Source: an uncultured Oscillochloris sp. (GTDB taxonomy: Bacteria; Chloroflexota; Chloroflexia; Chloroflexales; Chloroflexaceae). From it: 14,703 bases of DNA. The notes beneath the pieces were generated by a model. That model had not been told where the DNA came from. It did not search any database and saw only the letters and a list, made by a program, of their open reading frames with translations. Positions 7,096 through 13,181 of the stretch are shown piece by piece (the stretch's first letter is position 1; every line of letters starts with the position of its first letter). The stretch spans positions 1 to 14,703 of the forward strand of contig CAIRFY010000357.1 of assembly GCA_903877945.1 (NCBI GenBank), in the 5' to 3' direction. The translations under genes were made by a program, and so were the position numbers.

Positions 7096-7986
7096 ATGTC
7101 AACAGCCCTGTCTGATACAACCCATGAGCAGCATTACAGCGTGAGCGAACACTCGCTCGCAGGTGATTTTGGCCAGACGCGCTACTGGGTCTCGCAACCA
7201 CAGCACGGGCTGCCGGTCGTCTTCATCCACGGCTATGCCGCGATGATCGATCATTGGCAGCGGATCATCCGCCCGGTCGCACGCGAACACACCTTCTACG
7301 GGCTCGACCTCTACGGCTTCGGTTACTCGGCCCGCCCGTCGGGCACGCCGACGCGGGAGCGCTGGGCGAAGCAGGTAGCGGATTTCATCCGTGAGGTGGT
7401 CGGCAGGCCGGCGGTGGTCGTCGGCCACTCGATGGGCGGAGTGGTTGCCATCGAGGTAGCGCGGCGTTACCCCGAACTGACCCGTGGCCTCGCCCTGGTG
7501 AATAGTTCGGGCATGCAGGTGGCGGAGCGCCCGCCCAGCCAGTTCGACCTGATGATGCTCGCGGCGCTGGGTACGCCGCTGATTGGCGAGACGGTTGCCA
7601 GCCTTTTCACCAACCCGTTGAGCATCGACTGGAGCGTGCGCCAGGGGCTGCTCTCGGCCTACCACCGCAAGGAGCAGGTCACCAATGAACTGGTCGAGTC
7701 CTTTATCGCCCCGCTGCGCACGTACGGGCCATTCTCGTACCTCGCGGTCAGCCGGAACTTTCAGGGGCTCGTCATCGACGCCCAGGTCGGCGAGATCACG
7801 GCCCCCGCGCTGCTGATCTGGGGCGCGGAGGATCGTTCGATCCCGCTGTCGGACGCCGAGGCGATCAAGCGGCGTGCGCTGCCGCACGCCGAACTGGTCA
7901 TCCTGCCGGGTTCCGGCCACTGCCCCTTCGACGAGACCCCCGATCTCTTTTGCGATGCGCTGCTGCCCTGGCTGGGTAAATTGTAG
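7096..7986 (+). CDS. Alpha/beta-hydrolase fold enzyme
   Basis: A 296-aa serine hydrolase of the alpha/beta fold (Abhydrolase_1 type). The oxyanion-hole motif is HGY (45-47), the nucleophile elbow is GHSMGG with S112, the acid is D246 in WGAEDRSIPL, and the base is H275 in GSGHCPF, so the triad is complete. The cap region lies about 140-215. No signal peptide, so cytoplasmic. The reading frame is open from 7012, but ATG 7096 is preferred because AAGGA at 7084-7088 lies 7 nt upstream and the homologous fold begins soon after; the extra 28 residues look unlike protein. The substrate cannot be named; esterase, C-C hydrolase and haloalkane- or epoxide-type members all share this pattern. Single-gene unit with its own promoter candidate. 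The TAG stop overlaps a hairpin. Confidence 0.9.
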   Translation: MSTALSDTTHEQHYSVSEHSLAGDFGQTRYWVSQPQHGLPVVFIHGYAAMIDHWQRIIRPVAREHTFYGLDLYGFGYSARPSGTPTRERWAKQVADFIREVVGRPAVVVGHSMGGVVAIEVARRYPELTRGLALVNSSGMQVAERPPSQFDLMMLAALGTPLIGETVASLFTNPLSIDWSVRQGLLSAYHRKEQVTNELVESFIAPLRTYGPFSYLAVSRNFQGLVIDAQVGEITAPALLIWGAEDRSIPLSDAEAIKRRALPHAELVILPGSGHCPFDETPDLFCDALLPWLGKL

Positions 7987-8017
7987 ATTGCAGATTGTAA
8001 TCTACAATCTGCAATCT
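7985..8017. terminator. Perfect 15-bp palindrome overlapping the hydrolase stop codon
   Basis: 7985-7999 (AGATTGCAGATTGTA) pairs perfectly with 8003-8017 around a 3-nt loop. There is no U run after it, so it may stabilise the 3' end rather than terminate by itself. The arms are made of AGATTG-type units related to the AT-rich repeat at 1-140. Confidence 0.6.
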
Positions 8018-8127
8018 TAGGCATATTTCAGAATCGGTCATTCCAGCTTGCAGTGGTACTCCTGACCGCCTGGAAGGCGGCGCTACAGTCACTGCACACT
8101 GTCAAGCCGGTTTGAAACATGCCTTAG
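8016..8127. repeat. Modular miniature element, copy A (hairpin centre)
   Basis: 112 bp running from CTTAGGCATATTTCA on the left to TGAAACATGCCTTAG on the right. The left, long-type end continues to CCAGCTTGCAGTG; the right, short-type end in reverse reads TTCAAACCGGCTTGACAGTG. The centre holds the hairpin CCGCCT-GGA-AGGCGG. No coding capacity. It shares a single TTAG with the next element. Confidence 0.75.
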
Positions 8128-8268
8128 GGATGGTTCAATCCAGCTTGACAGTTCAGCGATGAAACGATGACGCGGTGAGGCGTTCCGTATCGCCTCATCG
8201 CCTCATCGCCTCATCGCCTCATCGCAAGACTGTAAAGCTGAATGTACCCATTTTGAAACATGCCTTAG
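8123..8268. repeat. Modular miniature element, copy B (octamer-array centre)
   Basis: 146 bp in the opposite orientation to copy A: short-type end on the left (GGTTCAATCCAGCTTGACAG), long-type end on the right (in reverse, TTCAAAATGGGTACATTCAG). The centre contains CGCCTCAT repeated four times at 8191-8222, around the GAGGCG..CGTATCGCCTC core shared with 10432-10449 and 14627-14639. No coding capacity. Confidence 0.78.
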
Positions 8269-8322
8269 CTAGAATGATTGCAGAGTGCAGATTTGGCGCT
8301 GCAATCCACAATCCACAATCAT

Positions 8323-9204
8323 ATGTCTGCACAACTATGCCCCAACTGCGGCGCGCCCATCCAGGAGTTGAGTCGTCTCTGTCCCGACTGCGGAGCCCAG
8401 AACGCTGACCATCCGGCCCTAGATGTAGTGCCGACCGGCGTGGATCAGCCCACGCCACCAACGAGTAGCCGGTGCCTGCTGCTGGGAATCCTCAGCGTCG
8501 TCGGCTGTCTCGGTGCGCTGATACTTGTGGCCTGCGCCGGGATGCTGTTCTTCACTCTACACAGCAGCCTCGTGTCCGCGCCCCACCGGCCCACGCCTCT
8601 CGCGGTGATCACCGTTGTGCCTCCGACCGACATACCCGTCCCGGATCCCAAGACAACGGATGGCGTGCTGGTTTACGACGACTTTTCGCGTCCCCGGCAC
8701 AGCACACTTACCGAAGAGGATGGCGACTTCTCACGGTCGGCTTTTGAGAATGGGAGCTACATCATCGAGGTGAAGAAAGTTGACACCCTGGCCTGGGCGC
8801 TCACCAATCGTTCCTACAACGATGTCGCCGTCGAGGTTGAGACCAACGTTGCCGCTGGCTCCGCCGCTGTTGCAGCCGGGGTGATCTTTCATTACCAAGA
8901 TAGCCAGAACTTCTGCCTCTTCAGCGTCTCCAGCGACGGCTACTACGCCCTGGATGTGCTGAAGGACGACACCTGGCAAAGTCTGATCGACTGGACTCAG
9001 TCGGACACGATCAATGCGAGGCACAATACCCTGCGTGTCGAGATGAAGGGCAGCCGGATCACCCTGAAGATAAACGGCCATCTGCTGGAGGCCACGCAGA
9101 CCAACGCACGTGTGGGGGGCGACGCGGGCCTGGCGGTGAGCAGCTTTGACGGCAGCAAGGTGTCGATCCACTTCGATAACCTGCTGATCATGAGGAACCC
9201 CTGA
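8323..9204 (+). CDS. Zinc-ribbon, single-span membrane protein with lectin-like C-terminal domain
   Basis: A 293-aa protein. A cytoplasmic zinc ribbon (C6, C9, C20, C23) of the same style as in the phosphatase and ABC proteins is followed by one membrane span (about 52-77). A Pro/Thr-rich linker (about 87-112) leads to a beta-rich domain (about 117-293) that looks like the concanavalin-A/LamG-like or 3-keto-disaccharide hydrolase (DUF1080) fold (YDDFSRP..., VAAGVIFHYQDSQNFCLF, LRVEMKGSRITLKINGHLLE). It would lie outside the membrane and may bind sugar. ATG 8323 keeps the zinc ribbon intact; an in-frame TTG at 8278 also exists. There is no clear ribosome binding site: the upstream bases are CAATCCA-type repeats, with an 8-bp stem (8276-8283 with 8299-8306). 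The TGA overlaps the next ATG by one base, so the two genes are coupled. Confidence 0.8.
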   Translation: MSAQLCPNCGAPIQELSRLCPDCGAQNADHPALDVVPTGVDQPTPPTSSRCLLLGILSVVGCLGALILVACAGMLFFTLHSSLVSAPHRPTPLAVITVVPPTDIPVPDPKTTDGVLVYDDFSRPRHSTLTEEDGDFSRSAFENGSYIIEVKKVDTLAWALTNRSYNDVAVEVETNVAAGSAAVAAGVIFHYQDSQNFCLFSVSSDGYYALDVLKDDTWQSLIDWTQSDTINARHNTLRVEMKGSRITLKINGHLLEATQTNARVGGDAGLAVSSFDGSKVSIHFDNLLIMRNP

Positions 9205-10307
9205 TGCTCGCTGAGCGACTCTCTGCCTACCTACGCTACCTCACCGGCCTGGCCCTTCAACCTGCCAACCGCTGGGACGGCTTCGACCTGAGCGCGTCCG
9301 ATGCCCGTTCCAGTTCGCTGCGTAGCCAGATCACCTTTGTCGGCTGTGCCCTGGCGACCCTAGCATGTCATCCCTCGGCTGGCCACGAGGAGTCCGCCCT
9401 GGCCCTCAACGCGCTGGACGCGCTGATCGACCGCATGATCCAGCGCCGGGTCTGGGCCACCTGGGCCACCGAGACGGAGCGGGCCAGCCGTAAACCTGAC
9501 CCGGTGGACGCCGGTTATGGGACGTATAGCGGCGCGCTGGGCATGCTCTTCGGGCTTCAGGCCGCCCTCGGCGGGCAGGTGCGCTACGTTGATGACCCCT
9601 TTATCCTGCGCTGGTCGACCGATGTGCGAGCCAGTTACACCGCCGGTGAGCTGATCGAGGCGCTCTGGCGGCACGTGCGAGCCTCGCCTGACGGGGCTAT
9701 CTTCTGCGAGGGCGAGACGACCAGCGCCAGCGCGATGGCGGCGGTACTCTGGGCGCTCCGCCTCCACGACCGGGCGCTCGGCAGCGATTACGGGGCGGCG
9801 GGCGCGACGTGGATGACCACTCTGACCGAGCGGATGACCATACGCGGGCCACGGCTGCCGGGCCGGGGTGTGTTTGCCGGATCCTACAACCTGCGCAGTC
9901 GTCGGGCGAGCTTTGCGGGGGACAGCATGGAGGACGCATGGGCGCTGGCGCTGATCGCGCCGCTGGATCGCGATCTGGCGGCGCGGCTGGCCGAGCGACA
10001 CTGGTCAACCCTGCCGAAGATCTGTGCGCGTGGCGAGGCGCTGACCGTGGCCTTCAGCTACCTGCTGGCCGTAGAACTGGGCGACACCGTCCAGGCTGCG
10101 CAGTTACAATCCTACGCTGAACAACGGCTGGGGCCGGTAGAAGATGCGGCGGCGGGACGGCGCTACGCGGGCGCACCGGCTGCCCCCTGGGTTACGGCGC
10201 TGTACGTCATCGGCGAAGCCGGGGGCATGGCGCATCTGCTGACGCTCAGGCCGCCGCCTGTACCCCCGGCGGAGGAGGCGACGGGCGATGAGGCGAGGAG
10301 GCGATGA
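9204..10307 (+). CDS. Helical-barrel protein, weak resemblance to linalool dehydratase-isomerase family
   Basis: A 367-aa mostly helical protein with no signal or membrane span. Segments that recall the (alpha/alpha)6-barrel linalool dehydratase-isomerase family are YGTYSGALGMLFG (105-117), YVDDPFILRW (128-137) and FCEGETTSASAMAAVLWALRLHDRALG (167-193), where the cysteine-glutamate pair sits as in the family's CEPN motif but without PN. This comes from memory of the family pattern, not a search, and the second catalytic cysteine is not evident, so activity may differ or be lost. AGGA at 9193-9196 lies 7 nt before the ATG, which overlaps the upstream stop codon. The last residues (about 355-367, EEATGDEARRR) are encoded by the adjoining GA-rich repeat, which also supplies the stop codon, so the natural end was probably shorter. 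Confidence 0.8.
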   Translation: MLAERLSAYLRYLTGLALQPANRWDGFDLSASDARSSSLRSQITFVGCALATLACHPSAGHEESALALNALDALIDRMIQRRVWATWATETERASRKPDPVDAGYGTYSGALGMLFGLQAALGGQVRYVDDPFILRWSTDVRASYTAGELIEALWRHVRASPDGAIFCEGETTSASAMAAVLWALRLHDRALGSDYGAAGATWMTTLTERMTIRGPRLPGRGVFAGSYNLRSRRASFAGDSMEDAWALALIAPLDRDLAARLAERHWSTLPKICARGEALTVAFSYLLAVELGDTVQAAQLQSYAEQRLGPVEDAAAGRRYAGAPAAPWVTALYVIGEAGGMAHLLTLRPPPVPPAEEATGDEARRR

Positions 10308-10489
10308 GGCGAGGAGGCGACGGGCGACGAGGCGACGGGCGAGGAGGCGAGGAGGCGACGAGGCGAGGAGGCGAGGAGGTGAGGAGGCGAGGAGGCGAGG
10401 AGGCGAGGAGGCGACGGGCGAGGAGGCGAGGAGGCGCTCGTATCGCCTCCTCGCCTCATCGTCTCATCGTCTCATCGTCTCATCGTCGA
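10270..10489. repeat. GA-rich octamer-like array with palindromic centre
   Basis: A long purine-rich arm (10270-10436) of GAGGCGAG/GAGGCGAC/GATGAGGC-type units is followed by CTCGTAT (10437-10443) and a pyrimidine-rich arm with CTCATCGT four times (10455-10486). The units next to the centre form a perfect 14-bp stem (10423-10436 with 10444-10457). The centre matches those of miniature elements B and D, but their CTTAG-type ends are absent, so this is an orphan, expanded centre. It overlaps the 3' end of the upstream gene. Nothing coding in 10490-10534. Confidence 0.88.
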
Positions 10490-10534
10490 ACCCCGCTGCC
10501 ACCACCAAGGAACGTCAGGAAGATCAGCTTGTCC

Positions 10535-11449
10535 TCAGGAGATCGAGTCGGCGGACACCCCGGCGGCTGGTAAGGGGCGAGCGACACGCCTCGGCGTCAG
10601 CACACTGCTCAGCGCACGGTCGATCAAGAGGAACAGCAGGCTCCCGCCGCTGACCCAGTAGATTGCCTGCGCCCAGATCGTACCGCTATCACTCCCGCTC
10701 AGTACCCCGTGGCAGAGAACCAGCCCAAAAATGATGAAGCTGAGGATGTGGATAATCCGCCAGACTGACCGCCCGATGATGGAACGGACGAAGAAACTGA
10801 GTCCAACAATCCCCATCAGATAGAGACTGACCTGGCCCAACCCGACCCAGAGGGTCGTGGTGCCTGGGATCGCGAAGGGGACGAGAATCTGAGCAAGGGT
10901 GTAGTTGCTGTAGCGGTCGCCGAGCAGAATCAGGGCGTGAAACAGGCCAAAGGCGAGTCCCAGGATACTGGCATGCTCGTGCAGGGCGAAAGCGGCGGGG
11001 CCACCCGGCCAGAGTCGGGCCATCTTGTTGGTCATCATCAACCCGAGGGTCATGGAGAGCCAGAGCAGGCCGTAAGCGACAAAGGCGGTAGAACGCGCAA
11101 GATACCAGTAGGCTTTGGGTTCGGGGCCGAGCAGCGAGGCGCTCATGCCAGTCATCAGCCCGCTTGGAAGGGCAAAGGTAACCAGGACGGCCCCGAGAAC
11201 CGCAACAAGGAACAGCAGCCCAAAGATCTCAATGGGCGAAGCGAGTGCCTGCGCGGGATCGGCGGATACCGCAACGGCGGCACCCGATGTGCGCCGGACG
11301 GCAGCCGCTTCTCCACGGCTATCGGCAGCAGCGCCCGCACCGGCGGACGCTGTGGAGGTGACGTTCACCTGTTTCTGGACGTTCGCAGCCCGGATGGCGG
11401 CGAGGCGCGTAGCTTTGTCAAGCGTCGGCGCGGATTTTGTGTCTGACAT
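10535..11449 (-). CDS. Ferric reductase-like transmembrane haem protein
   Basis: A 304-aa membrane protein with the ferric reductase-like transmembrane domain (NOX/FRE/MsrQ group). Residues 1-70 are Ala/Ser/Thr-rich and probably disordered. Spans lie near 74-93, 115-139, 157-176, 200-222, 232-250 and 258-277. Candidate haem ligands are H157/H159 and H171 in LHEHASILGLAFGLFHAL, and H234 and H247 in IIHILSFIIFGLVLCHG, the two-helix, 13-residue His spacing expected for stacked b-haems. No flavin or NAD domain follows, so a partner would have to supply electrons. The ATG at 11447-11449 is chosen because AAAGGAG (plus-strand 11459-11465) lies 9 nt upstream; the frame stays open to 11506 but that extension lacks such a site. 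The gene follows the small minus-strand membrane gene by 89 bp and may share its transcript. Confidence 0.88.
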   Translation of the reverse strand: MSDTKSAPTLDKATRLAAIRAANVQKQVNVTSTASAGAGAAADSRGEAAAVRRTSGAAVAVSADPAQALASPIEIFGLLFLVAVLGAVLVTFALPSGLMTGMSASLLGPEPKAYWYLARSTAFVAYGLLWLSMTLGLMMTNKMARLWPGGPAAFALHEHASILGLAFGLFHALILLGDRYSNYTLAQILVPFAIPGTTTLWVGLGQVSLYLMGIVGLSFFVRSIIGRSVWRIIHILSFIIFGLVLCHGVLSGSDSGTIWAQAIYWVSGGSLLFLLIDRALSSVLTPRRVARPLPAAGVSADSIS

Positions 11450-11500
11450 TGTATGCCGCTCCTTTCCACGTACTCGGACGTACGCAGTAGAAATTTCTGG

Positions 11501-11542
11501 CCTCATCGCCGAACGGTAAAGCAGATCTGAACCGTGCCTTAG
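11501..11542. repeat. Half copy (E) of the modular miniature element, short-type end only
   Basis: In reverse it reads CTAAGGCACGGTTCAGATCTGCTTTACCGTTC.., matching the short-type end of elements A-D. No partner end is visible upstream on the left. The CTAAGG supplies the TAA stop codon of the minus-strand gene at 11539. Confidence 0.6.
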
Positions 11543-11895
11543 CGCGATGAGCGGGTTGCGGCCACCGGAACTTGAGCAGGCGTCACCACCCGTATGCTGG
11601 ACGCGGGCGCGGGGGCCGTCACCACCGGTAGGCTCGCTGCAGTTGGCGCGACCACAACCTGCAAGCTCGGTGCGGACGAGGCCGGGCTGGAAAGCGTCAC
11701 TGGGGCGCTGCTCTCCACGGGCGGCGCGATTGTCTGCACGATGGGCGCAGTCGTCGTGAGGCTAGAGGTTGCCACGGCGGCATTCGGGCGAGCTATCACG
11801 GCCCAGCCGGCCAGACCAGCGGCAACCGCGAGCATCGTTACCGCGTGCTGGAGACCCTTGATGTCGACTCCGACCGTATATGTCTGATTCATCAT
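11539..11895 (-). CDS. Small single-span protein with Pro/Ala/Ser/Thr/Val-rich tail, unknown function
   Basis: A 118-aa protein with no recognised family. One membrane span (about 17-36, HAVTMLAVAAGLAGWAVIA) is followed by about 80 low-complexity residues rich in Pro, Ala, Ser, Thr and Val, with recurring VVTAPAP/VVVAPTA-like blocks, typical of an extended cell-surface or periplasmic linker. The start is taken as the first of two adjacent ATGs (11893-11895), with AGGA 9 nt upstream; the frame is open to 12069 but that AT-rich stretch reads as leader. It precedes the ferric reductase-like gene on the same strand, so it may be an accessory of that haem protein. The stop codon lies in a miniature-element end. 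Confidence 0.65.
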   Translation of the reverse strand: MMNQTYTVGVDIKGLQHAVTMLAVAAGLAGWAVIARPNAAVATSSLTTTAPIVQTIAPPVESSAPVTLSSPASSAPSLQVVVAPTAASLPVVTAPAPASSIRVVTPAQVPVAATRSSR

Positions 11896-11914
11896 GATTA
11901 TCATTCCTATCAGT

Positions 11915-11929
11915 ACGTATTCCATACGT
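11915..11929. promoter_or_regulatory. Dyad ACGTAT-TCC-ATACGT upstream of the small membrane gene
   Basis: A perfect 6-bp inverted repeat with a 3-bp spacer, 20-34 bp before the ATG at 11895 (minus strand), in an AT-rich leader. It could be an operator or a short RNA stem. A weak promoter candidate (TTGAAA, then TAATAC, minus strand, about 11975-12005) lies upstream. Confidence 0.35.
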
Positions 11930-12211
11930 TGCGTATCTAATCCTCTTACAGCATAGTACGCCGTTCTTGGAAACGTATTAAGATGGTGTGGTTCTTTTTC
12001 AAAGATATTTCTTATATAGTAGATGATGAAAACATACAGATTATCTTGTTCTACATCACTTCTACACAAGTTCTTAATTTCTTCTAAGATAAGGTTTCAG
12101 AGCCCGTTATAGTTCACAGCATTACACTGCATCAGGATGCGGAATCTCTGTTGTCTGTTGTTTGTTGCCTTATTTACATACGTTACAGCAATCATCTTAA
12201 AGCCAATACTT
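11930..12211. other. AT-rich non-coding region upstream of the minus-strand genes
   Basis: Clearly more AT-rich than its surroundings, and presumably carries the promoter of the minus-strand pair. TTGAAA followed by TAATAC, and a TATATA at about 12013-12018 in the same direction, are weak candidates. A 20-bp stretch at 12130-12149 (GCATCAGGATGCGGAATCTC) resembles the middle of the 106-bp GC-rich palindromes nearby and may be a remnant. Confidence 0.5.
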
Positions 12212-12376
12212 TTCGAATAAGGAATCTGCCGCCGCTCAGCCCTCACCCCCCAGCCCCCTCACCCTGAGCGGGAGAGGGGGAGTCGGATGCGTCCTGCTGC
12301 GGAATCTCCCCTCTCCCCGTGAGGGAGAGGGGCAGGGGGTGAGGGGGCACGGTCATCGCTGAGACCCTTATTCGAA
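12212..12376. repeat. Inverted-repeat shell TTCGAATAAGG/CCTTATTCGAA around a 106-bp GC-rich core (copy 1)
   Basis: Terminal arms 12212-12222 and 12366-12376 are perfect 11-bp inverted repeats. Inside lies the imperfectly palindromic core 12240-12345, which begins CCCTCACCCCCC and ends GGGGGTGAGGG. The core is the same length as the one at 13009-13114, with seven differences by eye (about 93% identity). No coding capacity. Confidence 0.85.
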
Positions 12377-12405
12377 CAGTCGAAGCCTTGCGCGATGTCC
12401 GCCCT

Positions 12406-12445
12406 TTGTCGTATTGCCGACATAACTAATATAAGGTATCCTTAT
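12406..12445 (+). promoter_or_regulatory. Candidate MarR promoter with overlapping palindromic operator
   Basis: TTGTCG (12406-12411) and TATAAG (12430-12435) are 18 bp apart. The perfect palindrome ATAAGG-TAT-CCTTAT (12431-12445) overlaps the -10 box and probable start site, the usual place for a MarR autorepression site. The same ATAAGG half-site occurs in both arms of the shell at 12212-12376. Confidence 0.5.
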
Positions 12446-12490
12446 TATCAGGAAACCTGCCTAGATCCGAAGAGAGCCGAGCGGACATCT

Positions 12491-12934
12491 ATGCTCACAG
12501 ACGCCGAATCCGCCGCGCAGGCGCTGCTGTCTATCCTGCCCCTGCTCAACCGCAGCATAGGCGGAATAGTGCAGGGCGACGCGCATGATACGTTGACGAT
12601 GCCGCAGTTCCGCGTACTCTCCTTCTTGAGCGACGGCCCGTTGACCGTGAGTGAGCTTTCTCGGCGGCGGCGCGTCACCATGGCCGCCATGGGCGAACTG
12701 GCCCAGGCTCTGGTGGAGCGTGGACTGATCGAGCGCCGGCCCGACCCGCTAGACCGGCGGCAGCAGCAGCTCTCGCTGAGCGCTGCGGGCCGACAACGCT
12801 ACGAACTGGCCCACGCTTTGGCCCAGACACAGATCGCTGCCATCCTCGCCACCCACCTAAGCCCGGAGGAGTTGACCACCGTGTGCGCCGCCACTTCCGC
12901 CCTCCAGCGTGCCTTCACCAATGCGGAGCGGTGA
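12491..12934 (+). CDS. MarR-family transcriptional regulator
   Basis: A 147-aa winged helix-turn-helix regulator; family members are dimeric repressors released by small ligands such as phenolics or drugs. The recognition region is about 51-85 (LTVSELSRRRRVTMAAMGELAQALVERGLIERR), followed by the wing with the family signature DPLDRRQQQLSL (85-96). Helices at both ends form the dimer interface. ATG 12491 gives the usual family length; the frame is open to 12395 but the extra residues cover the promoter and operator palindrome. The ribosome site is weak (GAGCGGA). The MFS exporter lies downstream on the same strand after 247 bp filled mostly by a repeat element. Control of that exporter is the likely job. 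Confidence 0.92.
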   Translation: MLTDAESAAQALLSILPLLNRSIGGIVQGDAHDTLTMPQFRVLSFLSDGPLTVSELSRRRRVTMAAMGELAQALVERGLIERRPDPLDRRQQQLSLSAAGRQRYELAHALAQTQIAAILATHLSPEELTTVCAATSALQRAFTNAER

Positions 12935-12960
12935 ACGCAGCCTCGCGGAGAGAAAAAAAC

Positions 12961-13158
12961 TTGGACATGGTTCAAATCGGACGTTTCCAGCTTGACAGTC
13001 TCGCACAGCCCTCCCCCCCTAGCCCCCTCTCCCTGAACGGGAGAGGGGGAGTCGGACGCATCCTGGTGCGGAATCTCCCCTCTCCCCGTGAGGGAGAGGG
13101 GCAGGGGGTGAGGGTCGTTCGGCGGCAAACTGTCACGTTGGATTGAAACACGCCTTAC
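12961..13158. repeat. Modular miniature element, copy C (106-bp GC-rich palindrome as centre)
   Basis: 198 bp. The left long-type end reads TTGGACATGGTTCAAATCGG.. to CCAGCTTGACAGTC; the right short-type end in reverse reads GTAAGGCGTGTTTCAATCC. The centre 13009-13114 is the second copy of the core found at 12240-12345. It sits between the regulator and the exporter gene, so it is probably transcribed with them and could form a strong hairpin that tunes exporter expression. Confidence 0.82.
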
Positions 13159-13181
13159 CCTGAAAGTTGACAGGATCTGCT

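Noticed and set aside
7099..7920. 273-codon minus-strand open frame opposite the hydrolase
   Set aside because: The plus strand has a complete catalytic triad and a ribosome site; the antisense product is Arg/Asp/Gln-rich with no motif.
8191..8226. Possible CRISPR-like array
   Set aside because: The units are 8 bp in direct tandem with no spacers, so this is a simple repeat.
9360..10001. 213-codon minus-strand open frame opposite the helical-barrel gene
   Set aside because: Antisense shadow of a coupled plus-strand gene; no start signal or domain.
10163..10653. Several overlapping open frames through the GA-rich array on both strands
   Set aside because: They translate to Arg/Gly/Glu or Ser/Pro/Leu low-complexity strings created by the repeat units.
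12799..13146. Open frames on both strands across the 106-bp palindrome
   Set aside because: They read the palindromic repeat as Pro/Ser/Leu-rich peptide and overlap the MarR gene end.
13167..13172. TTGACA just before the exporter gene as a -35 box
   Set aside because: The start codon at 13182 is too close for a -10 box and leader; the sequence fits a ribosome site region instead.
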